A stretch of DNA of 64,000 nt from Cercis canadensis. Taxonomy: Eukaryota > Streptophyta > Magnoliopsida > Fabales > Fabaceae. The DNA is taken from the NCBI GenBank assembly GCA_003255065.1, contig QAOA01001356.1, positions 309,510 to 373,509 of the forward strand, given 5' to 3'. The position numbers and the translations under genes were made by a program. The notes below the pieces were generated by a model, which searched no databases, was not told where the DNA came from, and saw nothing but the letters and a program-made list of their open reading frames with translations. Numbering within the stretch: position 1 is the stretch's first letter; each line of letters opens with the position of its first letter. Below, piece after piece: positions 34,044 through 44,412 of this stretch.

Positions 34044-34504
34044 ACCCAAGAACCAATATTGGAATGGGCAGGTTGGGTCCCGCCCAACCTAATGGGATAA
34101 TGAGTAGTGTCCACCCAACCCAATAGATAATTGGCAGGTTGGTGTTTTTATGGGTTATCAATGGAATTATGGGCAATGTTTTGCCCACCCATTATAGCCT
34201 AACCCAAAAGAAATGATGCTTGCAGCCTTGCACTTATAGGTTTAGGGGTATTTTGAAAAATATATATATACATATATTGAAAATAAAAAATTGAGTAAAT
34301 TCAATTAAAATAATTTTTTTGGCGTAAATGTAAAGTATGAGTCTAACTATAATGCAAGCAAAATCATATGTTACATATATATTTTGAGCAATGATATTTT
34401 TTTTTGTTACATAAAAATTTAAGAATTAGTGCAATAAATTTATCAATAAATAATGATATTCTTATATCATCTTTCACTCTACTTGTATAAGTTTTTCATA
34501 ATTT

Positions 34505-34650
34505 AATACACACGTTGGTTACTTTTACTTAAACATTTATTTTCCAAGTCTAGAACCGACATATTTTTCATGTAGCAATTATTATTATATTAGTAGACCG
34601 TCCATAGTTCACTACTCGTGCGGTCATGATTGACCAGTTGACTGTGGACG
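34505..34650 (+). promoter_or_regulatory. Candidate JA and WRKY elements of the AOC promoter
   Basis: CACGTT at 34511-34516 is AACGTG on the other strand, the T/G-box bound by MYC2-type factors in jasmonate-responsive promoters. TTGACC (34630-34635) and TTGACT (34638-34643), with CGGTCA at 34621-34626, form a tight cluster of W-box-like WRKY sites about 150 bp upstream of the TATA box. The motif identities are seen directly. Their function is inferred from known positive feedback of jasmonate on AOC genes. Confidence 0.4.
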
Positions 34651-34787
34651 ATTCCAAATTTCCCATTTATTCTTCACACATTTCACAACATGATTCATGC
34701 CTCGTCCTCTTTTTCACTCTCAACTGCTCCATTCACCGTCCACTCATAAAGTCATCAGACGCCCACGCCAAAAGCTTTTCCCCTCTC

Positions 34788-34795
34788 TATAAAAA
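34788..34795 (+). promoter_or_regulatory. TATA box of AOC
   Basis: TATAAAAA preceded by a CT-rich stretch, 124 bases upstream of the start codon. It predicts transcription start near 34820 and a leader of about 90 bases. Confidence 0.7.
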
Positions 34796-34911
34796 CACTA
34801 TTCCCACCTCTTTTTCTAGCAGCAGTCCTCCATTTTCTTTCCAACCAAACAACCTTGTAAGAAATTAGCAAGTGAATAGAATACACAAACCCAGATCCTT
34901 AGGAGAAATCA

Positions 34912-36017
34912 ATGGCTTGCTCAAGCTCTGCTCTCAGAACCATTTCTTCTTCCTCTGTAAGACCCACCAACCCAAGATCATTCCTCGCTACTTCACCTAC
35001 CAAATCAATCTTACCCTTCACCTCATCAAACCCATCTCTCACTGAATCTCTCAAGTTAAGCACTAGCTTTTCAGTGCCCAAGAAATCCTTCACTTGCAGG
35101 AGCCAGGCCCAACAATCAGACTATGGTACTCATAATTTTTCATGTCTTCTCTTGACCCACAAATTTTCTGCTACTGATTTGTGGATTTTTCTTGATTCTA
35201 TGCTGACCCTTTTGATTTTTCTGTTTGATTTTGCAGCCAAAGTCCAAGAACTGAGTGTCTATGAGATCAACGAACGGGACCGTGGAAGCCCTGCTTTCCT
35301 TCGATTAAGCCAGAAAAGTGTCAATTCCCTCGGCGATCTAGTCCCTTTTAGCAACAAGGCAAGTTCATAATCTCTTCTTCACTTTTTTAAATATTTTATA
35401 TAATTATTAATTTCCATTTCCATATATATAGAAAGTTTCTTGTGTTCTTTTGTTTTTGGGTTGATTTGCTCATAAAATCTTTATTCCCAGTATAGTAAAG
35501 CTAGCATTTCTCTGATCCGAGTATCTAATCTTGGATCTTACTTGCCTCTCTGCCTTTCCAAAAACAATTATCCTTTTCCTTTTAAATATTAATTTTGGGT
35601 GGTGGGAAATTGCAGTTGTACACAGGGTGCCTGCAAAAACGCGTGGGTATAACAGCGGGTATCTGCGTTTTGATAGAGAACAAACCGGAGAAGAAAGGGG
35701 ATCGCTACGAGGCGATCTACAGCTTCTATTTTGGAGACTACGGTCAGATAGCGGTGCAGGGAGCGTACCTGACCTACGAGGACACGTATCTGGCTGTGAC
35801 TGGTGGGTCTGGAATCTTTGAGGGAGTGTACGGTCAGGTTAAGCTGCAGCAGCTTGTGTTCCCCTTCAAGCTCTTCTACACATTTTACCTCAAAGGCATC
35901 AAGGACTTGCCTCAAGAGCTTCTTGGAAAACCTGTGCAGCCTACCCCAGCAATTGAGCCTCACCCTCATGCTATAGCTTGTGAGCCCCATGCTGTTATTG
36001 CAGGTTTCACTAACTAG
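34912..36017 (+). CDS. AOC: Allene oxide cyclase, chloroplastic (3 exons)
   Basis: Allene oxide cyclase (EC 5.3.99.6) converts the unstable allene oxide 12,13-EOT into cis-(+)-OPDA in plastids, the step that fixes jasmonate stereochemistry. Exons are 34912-35125, 35237-35358 and 35616-36017, giving 245 residues. Residues 1 to about 65 are Ser/Thr-rich and basic, as in a transit peptide. The mature part carries the family blocks [81 protein letters not shown] and [16 protein letters not shown]. Intron 1 (111 bp) is GT-AG, phase 1. Intron 2 (257 bp) has a GC donor (AAG|GCAAGT) and a normal TTGCAG acceptor, phase 0. No other donor keeps the frame. The first ATG has an A-rich leader. Length, motifs and the barrel core are complete, so the gene looks functional. 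Confidence 0.95.
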
Positions 36018-36097
36018 AGTGAACAATAACATGAGGGGTTTTTCTTGTCTTTTCCTTCCCTATTTTTATTCTTTTGACTTTAGCTTTTGTTCTTAGC

Positions 36098-36103
36098 AAT
36101 AAA
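36098..36103 (+). terminator. Poly(A) signal of AOC
   Basis: AATAAA about 80 bases after the AOC stop codon, in a T-rich 3' region. Confidence 0.6.
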
Positions 36104-36109
36104 ATCATT

Positions 36110-37062
36110 GAAGTGTGTGGGTTTTGTAGTGGTGGTGATTGATGGGAATATTATGTGGAAAGAATGTTACAATAATGTTATTTTTGCTTCATTTTCTTTC
36201 ATAATTGTGTACACACTAGTATATTAAATCTCAAGTTTTAGTAGGAAAAAAATGGATAGGGCTAATATTTTAATTAAAAAAAAAAAACCAATGCAAGTAA
36301 CATTATTCAATGGATAATATGGGTTAACTCAATTGATAAATTTCAATTTCCTTAAGAATCATTAATTATGATCTGCTTTACCTTAGAGTTACCATAACTT
36401 ATTTATAGTAAATATTTTTTTAATCAAACATTATTCAATCAAATAATAAATTCTAGCTTTGTTATATATGATTTGTAATGTGTCAAAATTTAAGTAAAAA
36501 TTAATTGAATTTAAATTTTGTTATGTCATATAGTTTGTTAAATATTATAATATAAATGTTAATGTATATATGATATCTATATATTTTTGTGTGTAGAATG
36601 GAGCAATGGAAGTTGCGGTGGTGACAGTTAATGTTTATAATATAAATATCATTATTTCTTTTTTTTATTTGATTATAATTTTAGATTTGAATATAAACTA
36701 ACAATTTTAAAAATAATTCCAGTAGTACAGACAGTTAGCATAGAGAACTAAAATGTGTAGCATGTGGAACTATGGTTGCCATCATTGAGCTTATGTTTTT
36801 ATATTGTGTAATCATTGAGCTTATTGAGCACGTGCTCTATTTGTAATTGGACAAATATCAAATGAGATGCAAAAAGATTGTTGTCTGTTTTTTTTTTTTT
36901 TTTTAAAAATAAATTCCAACCTGTAAAGACCTGAAAAGGGGTGGGCTCCATGCAGCATCTTCCCATGAGTGCACAATTGGAATTGGATGTTTGTCACAGT
37001 GGTACACCATTTTTAGCATTTGATTTGAGATCTTTGGAGTCATCAAAAGGTTAGATATACTT
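36110..37062. other. No gene recognised
   Basis: AT-rich intergenic DNA downstream of AOC, with poly(T) and poly(A) tracts. No element ends can be fixed. Confidence 0.4.
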
Positions 37063-37063
37063 N

Positions 37064-37815
37064 ATTGATGTTAGATATACTTCATAATCATGCATTTATT
37101 ATATTATAAAAGGAGACATGATTATGGCATACTAATCTTTTAAACATTAGTTTATATTGATGATACATTTCACAGCATCTATATTGGGTGTTTTGATTTA
37201 AATATTATATTTTTATAATTTTTTTTATATATTTATCATACTTTTAAATTTATTTATTTTAATATTATATATATATTTTTTAAAAAAATTCGGAACTATG
37301 GGCCCCACCAAACATGTCGTGGGTTAGCCGACATGTCCCCATCGAACACGTCTACTTCAAAAATGTATAATGGTCAAAGTGAGAAAGAGAAAAAGAAAGA
37401 AGAGAGAGAGAGAAGGGGGGGGGGGGAGGGTGCCTGCATATTGATGTTAGATATACTTCATAATCATGCATTTATTATATTATAAAAGGAGACATGATTA
37501 TGGCATACTAATCTTTTAAACATTAGTTTATATTGATGATACATTTCATAGCATCTATATTAGGTACTTTGATTTAAATATTACATTTTTATAATTTTTT
37601 TTTATATATTTATCATACTTTTAAATTTATTTATTTTAATATTATATATATATATATATATATAAAAAAAAATTAGAGCCATGGGTTCCACCAGACACGC
37701 CGTGGGTTAGGCGGCGTATCCCTACCGAACACTCCCACTTCAAAAATGTATAATGGTCAAAGTGGGAAAGAGAAAAAGAAAGAAAAGAGAGGAAGGCGCC
37801 GCGGGGTGCCTGCAT
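37064..37815. repeat. 376-bp tandem duplication
   Basis: 37064-37439 and 37440-37815 are direct copies starting ATTGATGTTAGATATACTTC, and a third start (ATTGATGTTA) follows at 37816. The copies differ at many sites (for example GTCGTGGGTTAGCCGAC versus GCCGTGGGTTAGGCGGC). They are therefore old and genuine, unlike the near-identical pairs around other Ns. An N at 37063 touches the left edge. Each copy contains a polypurine run; the first includes a long G tract near 37416-37428. Confidence 0.7.
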
Positions 37816-39940
37816 ATTGATGTTACTTTACAATTTGTTCTCTTTTTCTTATCATTTAATTCATGACTACGACTCTGCATTATTCATGTATGCCTTCTTA
37901 GTGTAAGCACCTGTGTTGATGCTGGCAAAACATGAAATAAGTTTTTGTGGGTAATGGGGACCAAAATTGCATTTAGAACCTTTCATCAATTGTGGCACTG
38001 ATACTTAATTTTATTGTCCACAACACATGTTAAAGATAATCATGGCTGTGGAGAAAATGTAATGTACTTTTGAACAACTGCACCCATCTTTCAATAATTA
38101 GAGAATATAACGATATTCGGACTTAGAAGCATGACAGCAGTTCCCACGCTTCACTTTTAGTTTCATTTACAACGTGCATAATTGGTTGAAAATAATTACA
38201 AGTTTATTGCTGAAAAAACTATTATAGTGGATCAATAATACTTTACATCAGATTACTGCTCCATAAAAATCCATGTTTTTTCTATCCAATTTCTTGACAT
38301 TTTGTGGTTTTGAACCCAGACCAAAGGTTGTCATATAAATATGTGTAGGATATGTCTGACTAGCTAGAGTATGTTTATTGTTATTATATTTACTTATTTT
38401 ATTTAAACATCTAAAAGAAAAAAAAGTGTAAGGTGCTGGAAGTTTAGTAGGTTCGTTTTAGATTGTAATGCTTGCTTATTCAAACTGATATGAATTTATC
38501 TTTTCTTTTGATTCTTTCAATTATTATTAGATCTCATATGGTCTGTGGTTGAGTGATATTAAGGTCGTCCTCGAGTTTGTGAGTTTTATGTTTGAACTTA
38601 TAATCGTAGCCAAAGTAAAAAAAAAAAAAAAAGATATATATTAGAGGCATCCATAATTATGGTAAATTAAAAATATAGATGAGACCATAAATGGTGGTAA
38701 ACATTATCATCAAAACAGAATGCCTTGTTAAACTAGTGTTAGGATTCGACTTTTAGCTTGTTACAAAAACTTCCAGATGGTTAAAATTTTCAAAAAAGAT
38801 GCATGGAAACAAGTGATCATTTTATGACACTGTAGTTTGTAAGGCTTCGCATTTTTTTAATAGAGAAAGGGTGTTTTGGAATTATTGATGTGACCTAAAA
38901 GTTCAAATTACTGTGCAAAATATAGAAGGAGTTTGGACTTAAAAACCTTGTGTGATGAACATCGAATCAAATTCTTGTATTAAATTGTGAATGAAGCACG
39001 AGCATGCCACTTAATTTATTTTGGAAGATATTGATGGAGATGCTGATATACCACATCTCAATTAGTGAAAGAGATTTGGAATATGTCGCACTATATTAAA
39101 GGATCAATCTAATATCTTGTATTGTTAGGTAAAATCTCGAAAATATAAATGTTTTAAATTATGACAATAACATGCTTTTTTTGGCTAATACCTTTATTTG
39201 GGTTACCGAGCTGCTCAAGTTTTCTTCAAAATCATTTTGAAATAGCTAGATTTGTTCATTTTAACCAACTAGCTAATTGAAAAACTTTAGACTAAAACCC
39301 TATTTGCTCTCTCATTGATGGAGGTGCTCTTAGTTTGGACCTTTTATCAATTTGTTCCATGACTTCCCAATTTTGCTTTAATGTGGTCCCTCCATTTGTT
39401 TGCCACTAATGGAGTTGACAGATTTGCTTAAGTATCACCGTTATGTGTGACATGAGACCTTTTATCTTTCACCGTAGCATAAAACAACATTGTTTTAGTG
39501 CATTTTGAAGTTGTCACATTTAAAACTAAGTTGTTTCACTCATTTTAATGGGGAGGGCGATGTTATCCTTCTCTAAGAATAAAATTGAAAAAATTGTTTC
39601 TTGACACGTTATTTTATATCGTGTTGTTCTTGTATTTTATAAGAAACTATGTGTTTTGACACATACTGAGTAACTCAAAATTTTTAAAATCTTCGCAATG
39701 ACATCAAAATTACTGGGTGAGTTTCACCCAACTAAGATGGGGATAGTGTAGCCCTCACCTTTATAATAATCCAAAGAGATAATTTCACTTTCTTGTCCAC
39801 CTTCTTTCCTTCTCATACCATAATATAATAAAATGGAAGAAAATATAACTAGTTCTTGTGAATGTCAAAGTAAAGTCAAGACAAAGTTCCCTGATGCATC
39901 TTTTATAATATGAGCAATTTGAAGAATATTTTGTTTGGGA
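37816..39940. other. No gene recognised; contains dispersed-repeat pieces
   Basis: Chance ORFs only. 38541-38620 is a SINE-like copy listed separately. 39590-39770 (CTGAGTAACTCAAAATTTTTAAAATCTTCGCAATGACAT) resembles parts of the elements at 42.6-42.95 kb and 58.0-58.35 kb. Confidence 0.4.
38541..38625 (+). mobile_element. tRNA-related SINE-like copy 2
   Basis: GGTTGAGTGATATTAAGGTC is followed by GAGTTTTATGTTTGAACTTA and ATCGTAGCCAAAG, then a poly(A) run. This matches the layout of the copies at 32213 and 54511. Confidence 0.42.
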
Positions 39941-39941
39941 T

Positions 39942-41122
39942 GTGTGGTGTAAGCAGATATACAAATTTGCTATGGAGTTTTTTGCATGTATATTCTATAT
40001 TTTTGTGCAGCTCCTAGTTTCATTCTTTAATGTATTACAAGGAATCTATAGTTTGAATTACTTCACGGGCAGTTCCTGCTTTAACATATTCTACTTAATG
40101 CTTACCGTTTGTCTTAGGTTAGCAGGAAGCTTATATGCATATGCAAAATTTCCTGAAGCGGCTCAAACATTTTTATCTTTTTCCAGTGGTAAGCAGTAAC
40201 CTCAAAATCTGTCGCCTGTAATTCTTATCTGAAACAAAGTTTTGATGCAAAGTCCTTTTGCATGAAATCACTATTCCTGGCTCTTTGGCAATCTAATGCC
40301 TACTTATGTAAGTTCTGGGGATAAATGGTATCTTACATTGTAAGTTATTATAAACTCTGTTAAAATTCATTTTCTGTCCAAAAATCATAAAAAATTAATC
40401 AAAATATTATTCATATATATTGCCTTGAATTTTACTTATCATCTTGGATTCTTAGTTATTTATTTTTATTAACTTGGTTGCTTGTCACTAATTTATTGAG
40501 TCAGGAGCTCTTGTTGCCTCCTGTAATTGTTCATCCTCAAGATACCAGAGTTGTTCAAGGTATGTAAATTTTTCACAAAGCTGAGACATCCTTTTTATTT
40601 TGTTTTCCATTTTTTGGGGTGTGTTTGTGTGGTTATACAAGCGACTTCAGACTTGTAATATTCTTGACTGTAAAACTTAAACTGATATAATGTGACACGC
40701 TTACAGTTTGTACAGTGGCAGAAAAGCAGAACCTTAAATTTTGTTCTCACTTTCATTGTGAAGTTTTAAGTATGGTTGAAAGTTAAGTCTTAGACCTGAT
40801 AAATTAAGTGGATGGTTCTTGTAGTTGGAGAAAAAAAAAAAAAATAACAGTGATCTATGAGTCTAATGGCATCTCTCCTAAGCATAGGAATCAGAGTGCT
40901 TGATGTCAACGGTTCTACTCTCGCAATGTACTTTCCTTCTCTTTTCAAGTGCATTACGCTATTTTTTAACAAAAAAAGAAAAAAGAAAAAGATTTCTACC
41001 CCTTAAGGTAGTGTAAAGTAGTGTGGTTTTGCTCATATGCCATGGATTCAACTAATGCTTTTTCCTTTTTGTTTTAGATTGGCAGGATCGTGGGACCATT
41101 TAAATGCTGTTGAGTTCTGAAT
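39942..41122 (+). CDS. Possible 3' exons of an unrecognised spliced gene
   Basis: Three stretches join in one frame through good splice sites. The first ends TCCAGTG|GTAAGC at 40189-40190 and encodes LAGSLYAYAKFPEAAQTFLS. The second (about 40506-40559, between TCAG and GTATGT) encodes ALVASCNCSSSRYQSCS. The third starts after TTTTAG at 41078 and encodes RLAGSWDHLNAVEF before TGA at 41120-41122. The first stretch is open upstream to 39942, partly hydrophobic and with another possible acceptor (TTGTGCAG) near 40010. I do not recognise the protein and cannot see a promoter or first exon. Three consistent junctions argue against chance, but a decayed gene end is possible. 41123-41500 would be its 3' region. 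Confidence 0.35.
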
Positions 41123-41954
41123 TCTGGAGCTCAGAATCTTTCAACATCTCAAAGTCAACTATCTTGCGCCTGTTAGGGTACCCTGCACGGTTAGGACTGA
41201 CTACATGCGTTGAATTTTACATTGGCTGAGTTAACCTGTTTTGTGGTCATCTATTTGGAGGTTGGCTCAAATCTTGGTTATCCACCATAGAACTAGCTAG
41301 TTTTTAACAGAAAAAGTCAGCATCTCAGGTTAGCTGGGTTGCTTTATAGTGTCGTGTGTATGTAATTGCAATTTCCTGATTATCTTTCTGTCCTGGTTGT
41401 ATTGTAAAAGATACCTAATGAAGTTTGTATCTTATCTGTATGGTATATTGATGCAATTGTTATATGTTAATTGACTGCAAAACCCTGTTCAGTAAATTGT
41501 TGATTATGATCAATGTGTGCTTACACTTTGACAGCATCTGAAGACTGTACAAACTCTTTGGCTGAGGCAAGTATCAGTCATAATTGTGTAACTGCAATTA
41601 AGAAGAGTGGGGAGATAAGGAGGGAGAATGGTGATAAGAGAGGAAAGATGCATACGGATTTCCCCTTTTTCAGTTGTTGTCTGCAGCACATTTCACATAT
41701 GCTTGTTTAGGAGGGAAGATAATTGAATTGGAGTAATGAAAAATGCATAAGCTTTATACGCAAATTATGCACAAATTAAACAGTTGACATAACTTTAATT
41801 TAGTCTTATTTAAATGTTTTTGTCTTTGGTTGAGCCCCTACCATCTTAGAAATGACCTAAATCCTTTGTCACTCGACCACATGTAATAGGTTTGGTTTAT
41901 TTATCTAATGACAAAACTCTTTTTTTTTTTTTTTTTTTTTTNTTTTTTTTTTTT

Positions 41955-42460
41955 TTTCTTGAAACCAAAGAAAACTTGAAGTATATTATATGGGATCTCA
42001 GTTAATTTGTGTGGATCCTTTCAACGATCCAAAATCAAGCTTAAGATCATTGGGTTAATATTTAGGCCATCTTTTGGTCTTTGTTTTAGATAAACTTGGG
42101 ACCAATTGTTTTTTCTTGGGCTGGAAAAAAGAGACAAATGGCCCTCTACTAGTTGTATGCAAAATGAGTCTTTAGATGAAGCTGATCAAAACATAATGGG
42201 CTTAAAAGTTCATCAAATGTTACCCATGTTTCACAATAATGGCCTAGCTAGACAGGGCCTCTAGCATCCTGCTCTATAGCATTTTTGCATTCATGAAAGT
42301 GGTTCTTCCATTGTCTATGATTTAGCAACAGAATACTACAACCATTATATTGGTGATATTGGAAATTTTTTTGGTATTCTAAGAGTAATACTCTCGTAAA
42401 CATAAAAAACATGTCTAGGAAAGTATTACTCTTAGAATCTACAAGAATTTTCTGTAATCT
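41955..42460. repeat. Second copy of the 30.16-30.88 kb segment (MITE-free)
   Basis: This segment aligns in the same orientation with 30160-30880. It begins just after a long poly(T) run (with an N at 41942), as the other copy begins after a shorter one. At 42079-42089 the sequence runs straight through the position where the other copy holds a 212-bp MITE. Confidence 0.7.
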
Positions 42461-42629
42461 TGAGGCTGTCCGCTAATGCTGCTGCACAACATCATTCATT
42501 CAAACAAAGGACAATGAAACAAATAAAGGCGTACAAGAAAAAAGTTACATTTATTTCTCAAAGTCTACCTGTTCAACTATCCAACGCAACACTATTGTTC
42601 TTGCTTATATAATATACCGCGATGACTAA

Positions 42630-42948
42630 GCTACCCCCACCAAGTGGTGGCAGTCAATTGAGGGGTTCAGGTGGGACTTGGGATTATGCAAATTTTGTGT
42701 CATTGTGAATATTTCAAAAAATTGAATCACTAGTGTGAATCAGATTCTAAAAGAGTTGATAAAATTTGAGTTTAATTGTGCTAAAGAGAATCATTGTTTT
42801 ACATTATTTTTTTGTTACGTTTTCTTATATCGTGCAATTTATGCATTTGACAATAAACTAATTGTTTTGGCATAGTAACTCATTATTTTGAGATTTTTGC
42901 AATAACATTAATCACTAACCCTCTCTCCCCAATTAAGAGGTGGGTAGC
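42630..42948. mobile_element. MITE-like element (family E)
   Basis: GCTACCCCCACC near the left end and GGTGGGTAGC at the right end form inverted repeats. The interior phrase 'gagtaactcattattttgagatttttgcaataacatt' type recurs at 39590-39770 and 58010-58345. Target duplication unclear. Confidence 0.4.
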
Positions 42949-43026
42949 ACTACCCTTATTAGTAGGAAGTAGCTTAACGATTACCATAATATATGTACCT
43001 GAGCTAATCCTCAATTTTTGGCAAAC

Positions 43027-43480
43027 ATGGCTACTTGTAGTTGTGAATCATCCACGTTCATCACCTTTCTCTGTCTTGCCCTTCTCGTTTCCTCCTCCAA
43101 TGGTTACTCTCTATTTAATGAGGATCATAATCATTAACAAGGGTTATCTTTCTTCATTTTTTTCTTCTTTTTTCCTTTTATATATGCAAGGCTATAGATT
43201 ATGGAAAAGGAAAATGAACAGCTAAATTGAAAATCTTAGTGAAAGATGGAAAGGGTTTCCTGGAATGACAATCATTGTTTGACATGGTGCATGGAGAAGA
43301 AGAGTGGATGGGATAGAATGTGTAGCTCTTGATCTAATGTACTTGCTATTTTAGCTGTGAAAAGCTTTGCAAACCTAGTGGAATATGGAATGGAACTTGT
43401 TTTCCAATTTCTACCAACCTCATTTAACTCCAAGTGTGCAAAGCACCTTATTACCCCAAATGATAATGGCTTTCTATAAA
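43027..43480 (+). pseudogene. Defensin-like gene, decayed (copy D3)
   Basis: Exon 1 starts with ATG at 43027 and reads MATCSCESSTF then ITFLCLALLVSSSNG, a good secretory signal peptide. A donor may lie at ATG|GTTACT (43104) or AAGG|GTTATC (43141). After a TATTTTAG acceptor (43354) exon 2 reads CEKLCKPSGIWNGTCF, matching C1 and W-x-G-x-C2 of mature defensins. A stop follows nine codons later. The third-to-fifth cysteine region is only faintly visible in another frame and the C-x-C motif is gone. A signal-peptide exon plus an intron before the mature peptide is the standard plant defensin gene layout. The flanking segment is shared with copy D2. Confidence 0.45.
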
Positions 43481-44028
43481 TGCCTTACTTTTTGGCTTAG
43501 GCTCCAAATTAATTGCTTGAGTTTAAATTCAGCGGAATTGAAAAAGAGGGAAGACAGGTTCAGTTTTTACTAGAGTTGTTCACACAACTTGCAAGCATCA
43601 CTAAAAGTCTACAAAGAAACTCTATGCATATTTACAGCAATCAAAAGAACTATACCCATAGTTGAATTTCTTAGCAAACTGATTTACAATCACATTTATA
43701 TGGTATGTTGTGGCCTTCAACACAACATGAAGACTTAAGTAAATATGAAAACATATTCTATATCCCTTTGACTAAAAACAGAGTGTTATTGTTTATAGAC
43801 ACCCATTGATACCCAGATACAAGGACACGCAATATAAAAATATGGCCACTACTAAAGAATTAATTCATCAAAATCCTTGTGTGAGTCTTTACAATAGATC
43901 TCATATTATAATTATACAGATTATTCTATATAGCCTTCGCACATGAATGAGAATGGGCTGAATTCTTCTTTAAACGTATGCATAGACTTAATGCATTGGT
44001 GTATATAAGAGCAGCGTCTTCATATACC
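43481..44028. other. Flank of defensin copy D3, no further gene
   Basis: Chance ORFs only. 43905-44015 shares ATGCATTGGTGTATATAAGA and neighbouring phrases with 31215-31255. The Copia LTR starts at 44029. Confidence 0.4.
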
Positions 44029-44400
44029 TGAGAGTTTGAAGTAGCTTGCGGAAGCAGATCAAGCAGATCTTTATCAATGATGCAGAATGAAGAATTATGC
44101 AGAAGTGAAAGGAAGGGAAAGTGCAGAGAAAGTGCGAGAAAGTAGAGAGAAAATTGAGAGAGAATTCATGAGAGAGAGAAAGGGTTAAAAGTCAATCTGA
44201 TGTAAATCATAATTCTTTCATGTATTGAATATTCAGCATTTACAGCAATATATAGCATTTTAGATCTAACAGATCACTTAACCAGTTAACAACTTTCTAT
44301 AATTAGCTAACTGCTTCTTAACTAATTCTAATTACTCTAATTCAGTTATAACCACTAACTTCCATCATACACAGTCACACTTTTACCGTTATCTCTAACA
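44029..44400 (-). repeat. 3' LTR of Copia A
   Basis: On the minus strand it starts TGTTAGAGATAACGG (44400) and ends near CTCTCA (44029). A TATA-like TATATATTGC lies inside (about 44250). It directly follows the polypurine tract. The left boundary is inferred from the TG/CA ends only. Confidence 0.65.
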
Positions 44401-44412
44401 TCCCCCCTCAAA
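44401..44412 (-). other. Polypurine tract of Copia A
   Basis: Minus strand GAGTTTGAGGGGGGA immediately precedes the LTR start, the expected plus-strand primer site. Confidence 0.7.

Noticed and set aside
35589..36032. 147-codon minus-strand ORF opposite AOC exon 3
   Set aside because: It is the shadow of the AOC coding exon, with no independent features.
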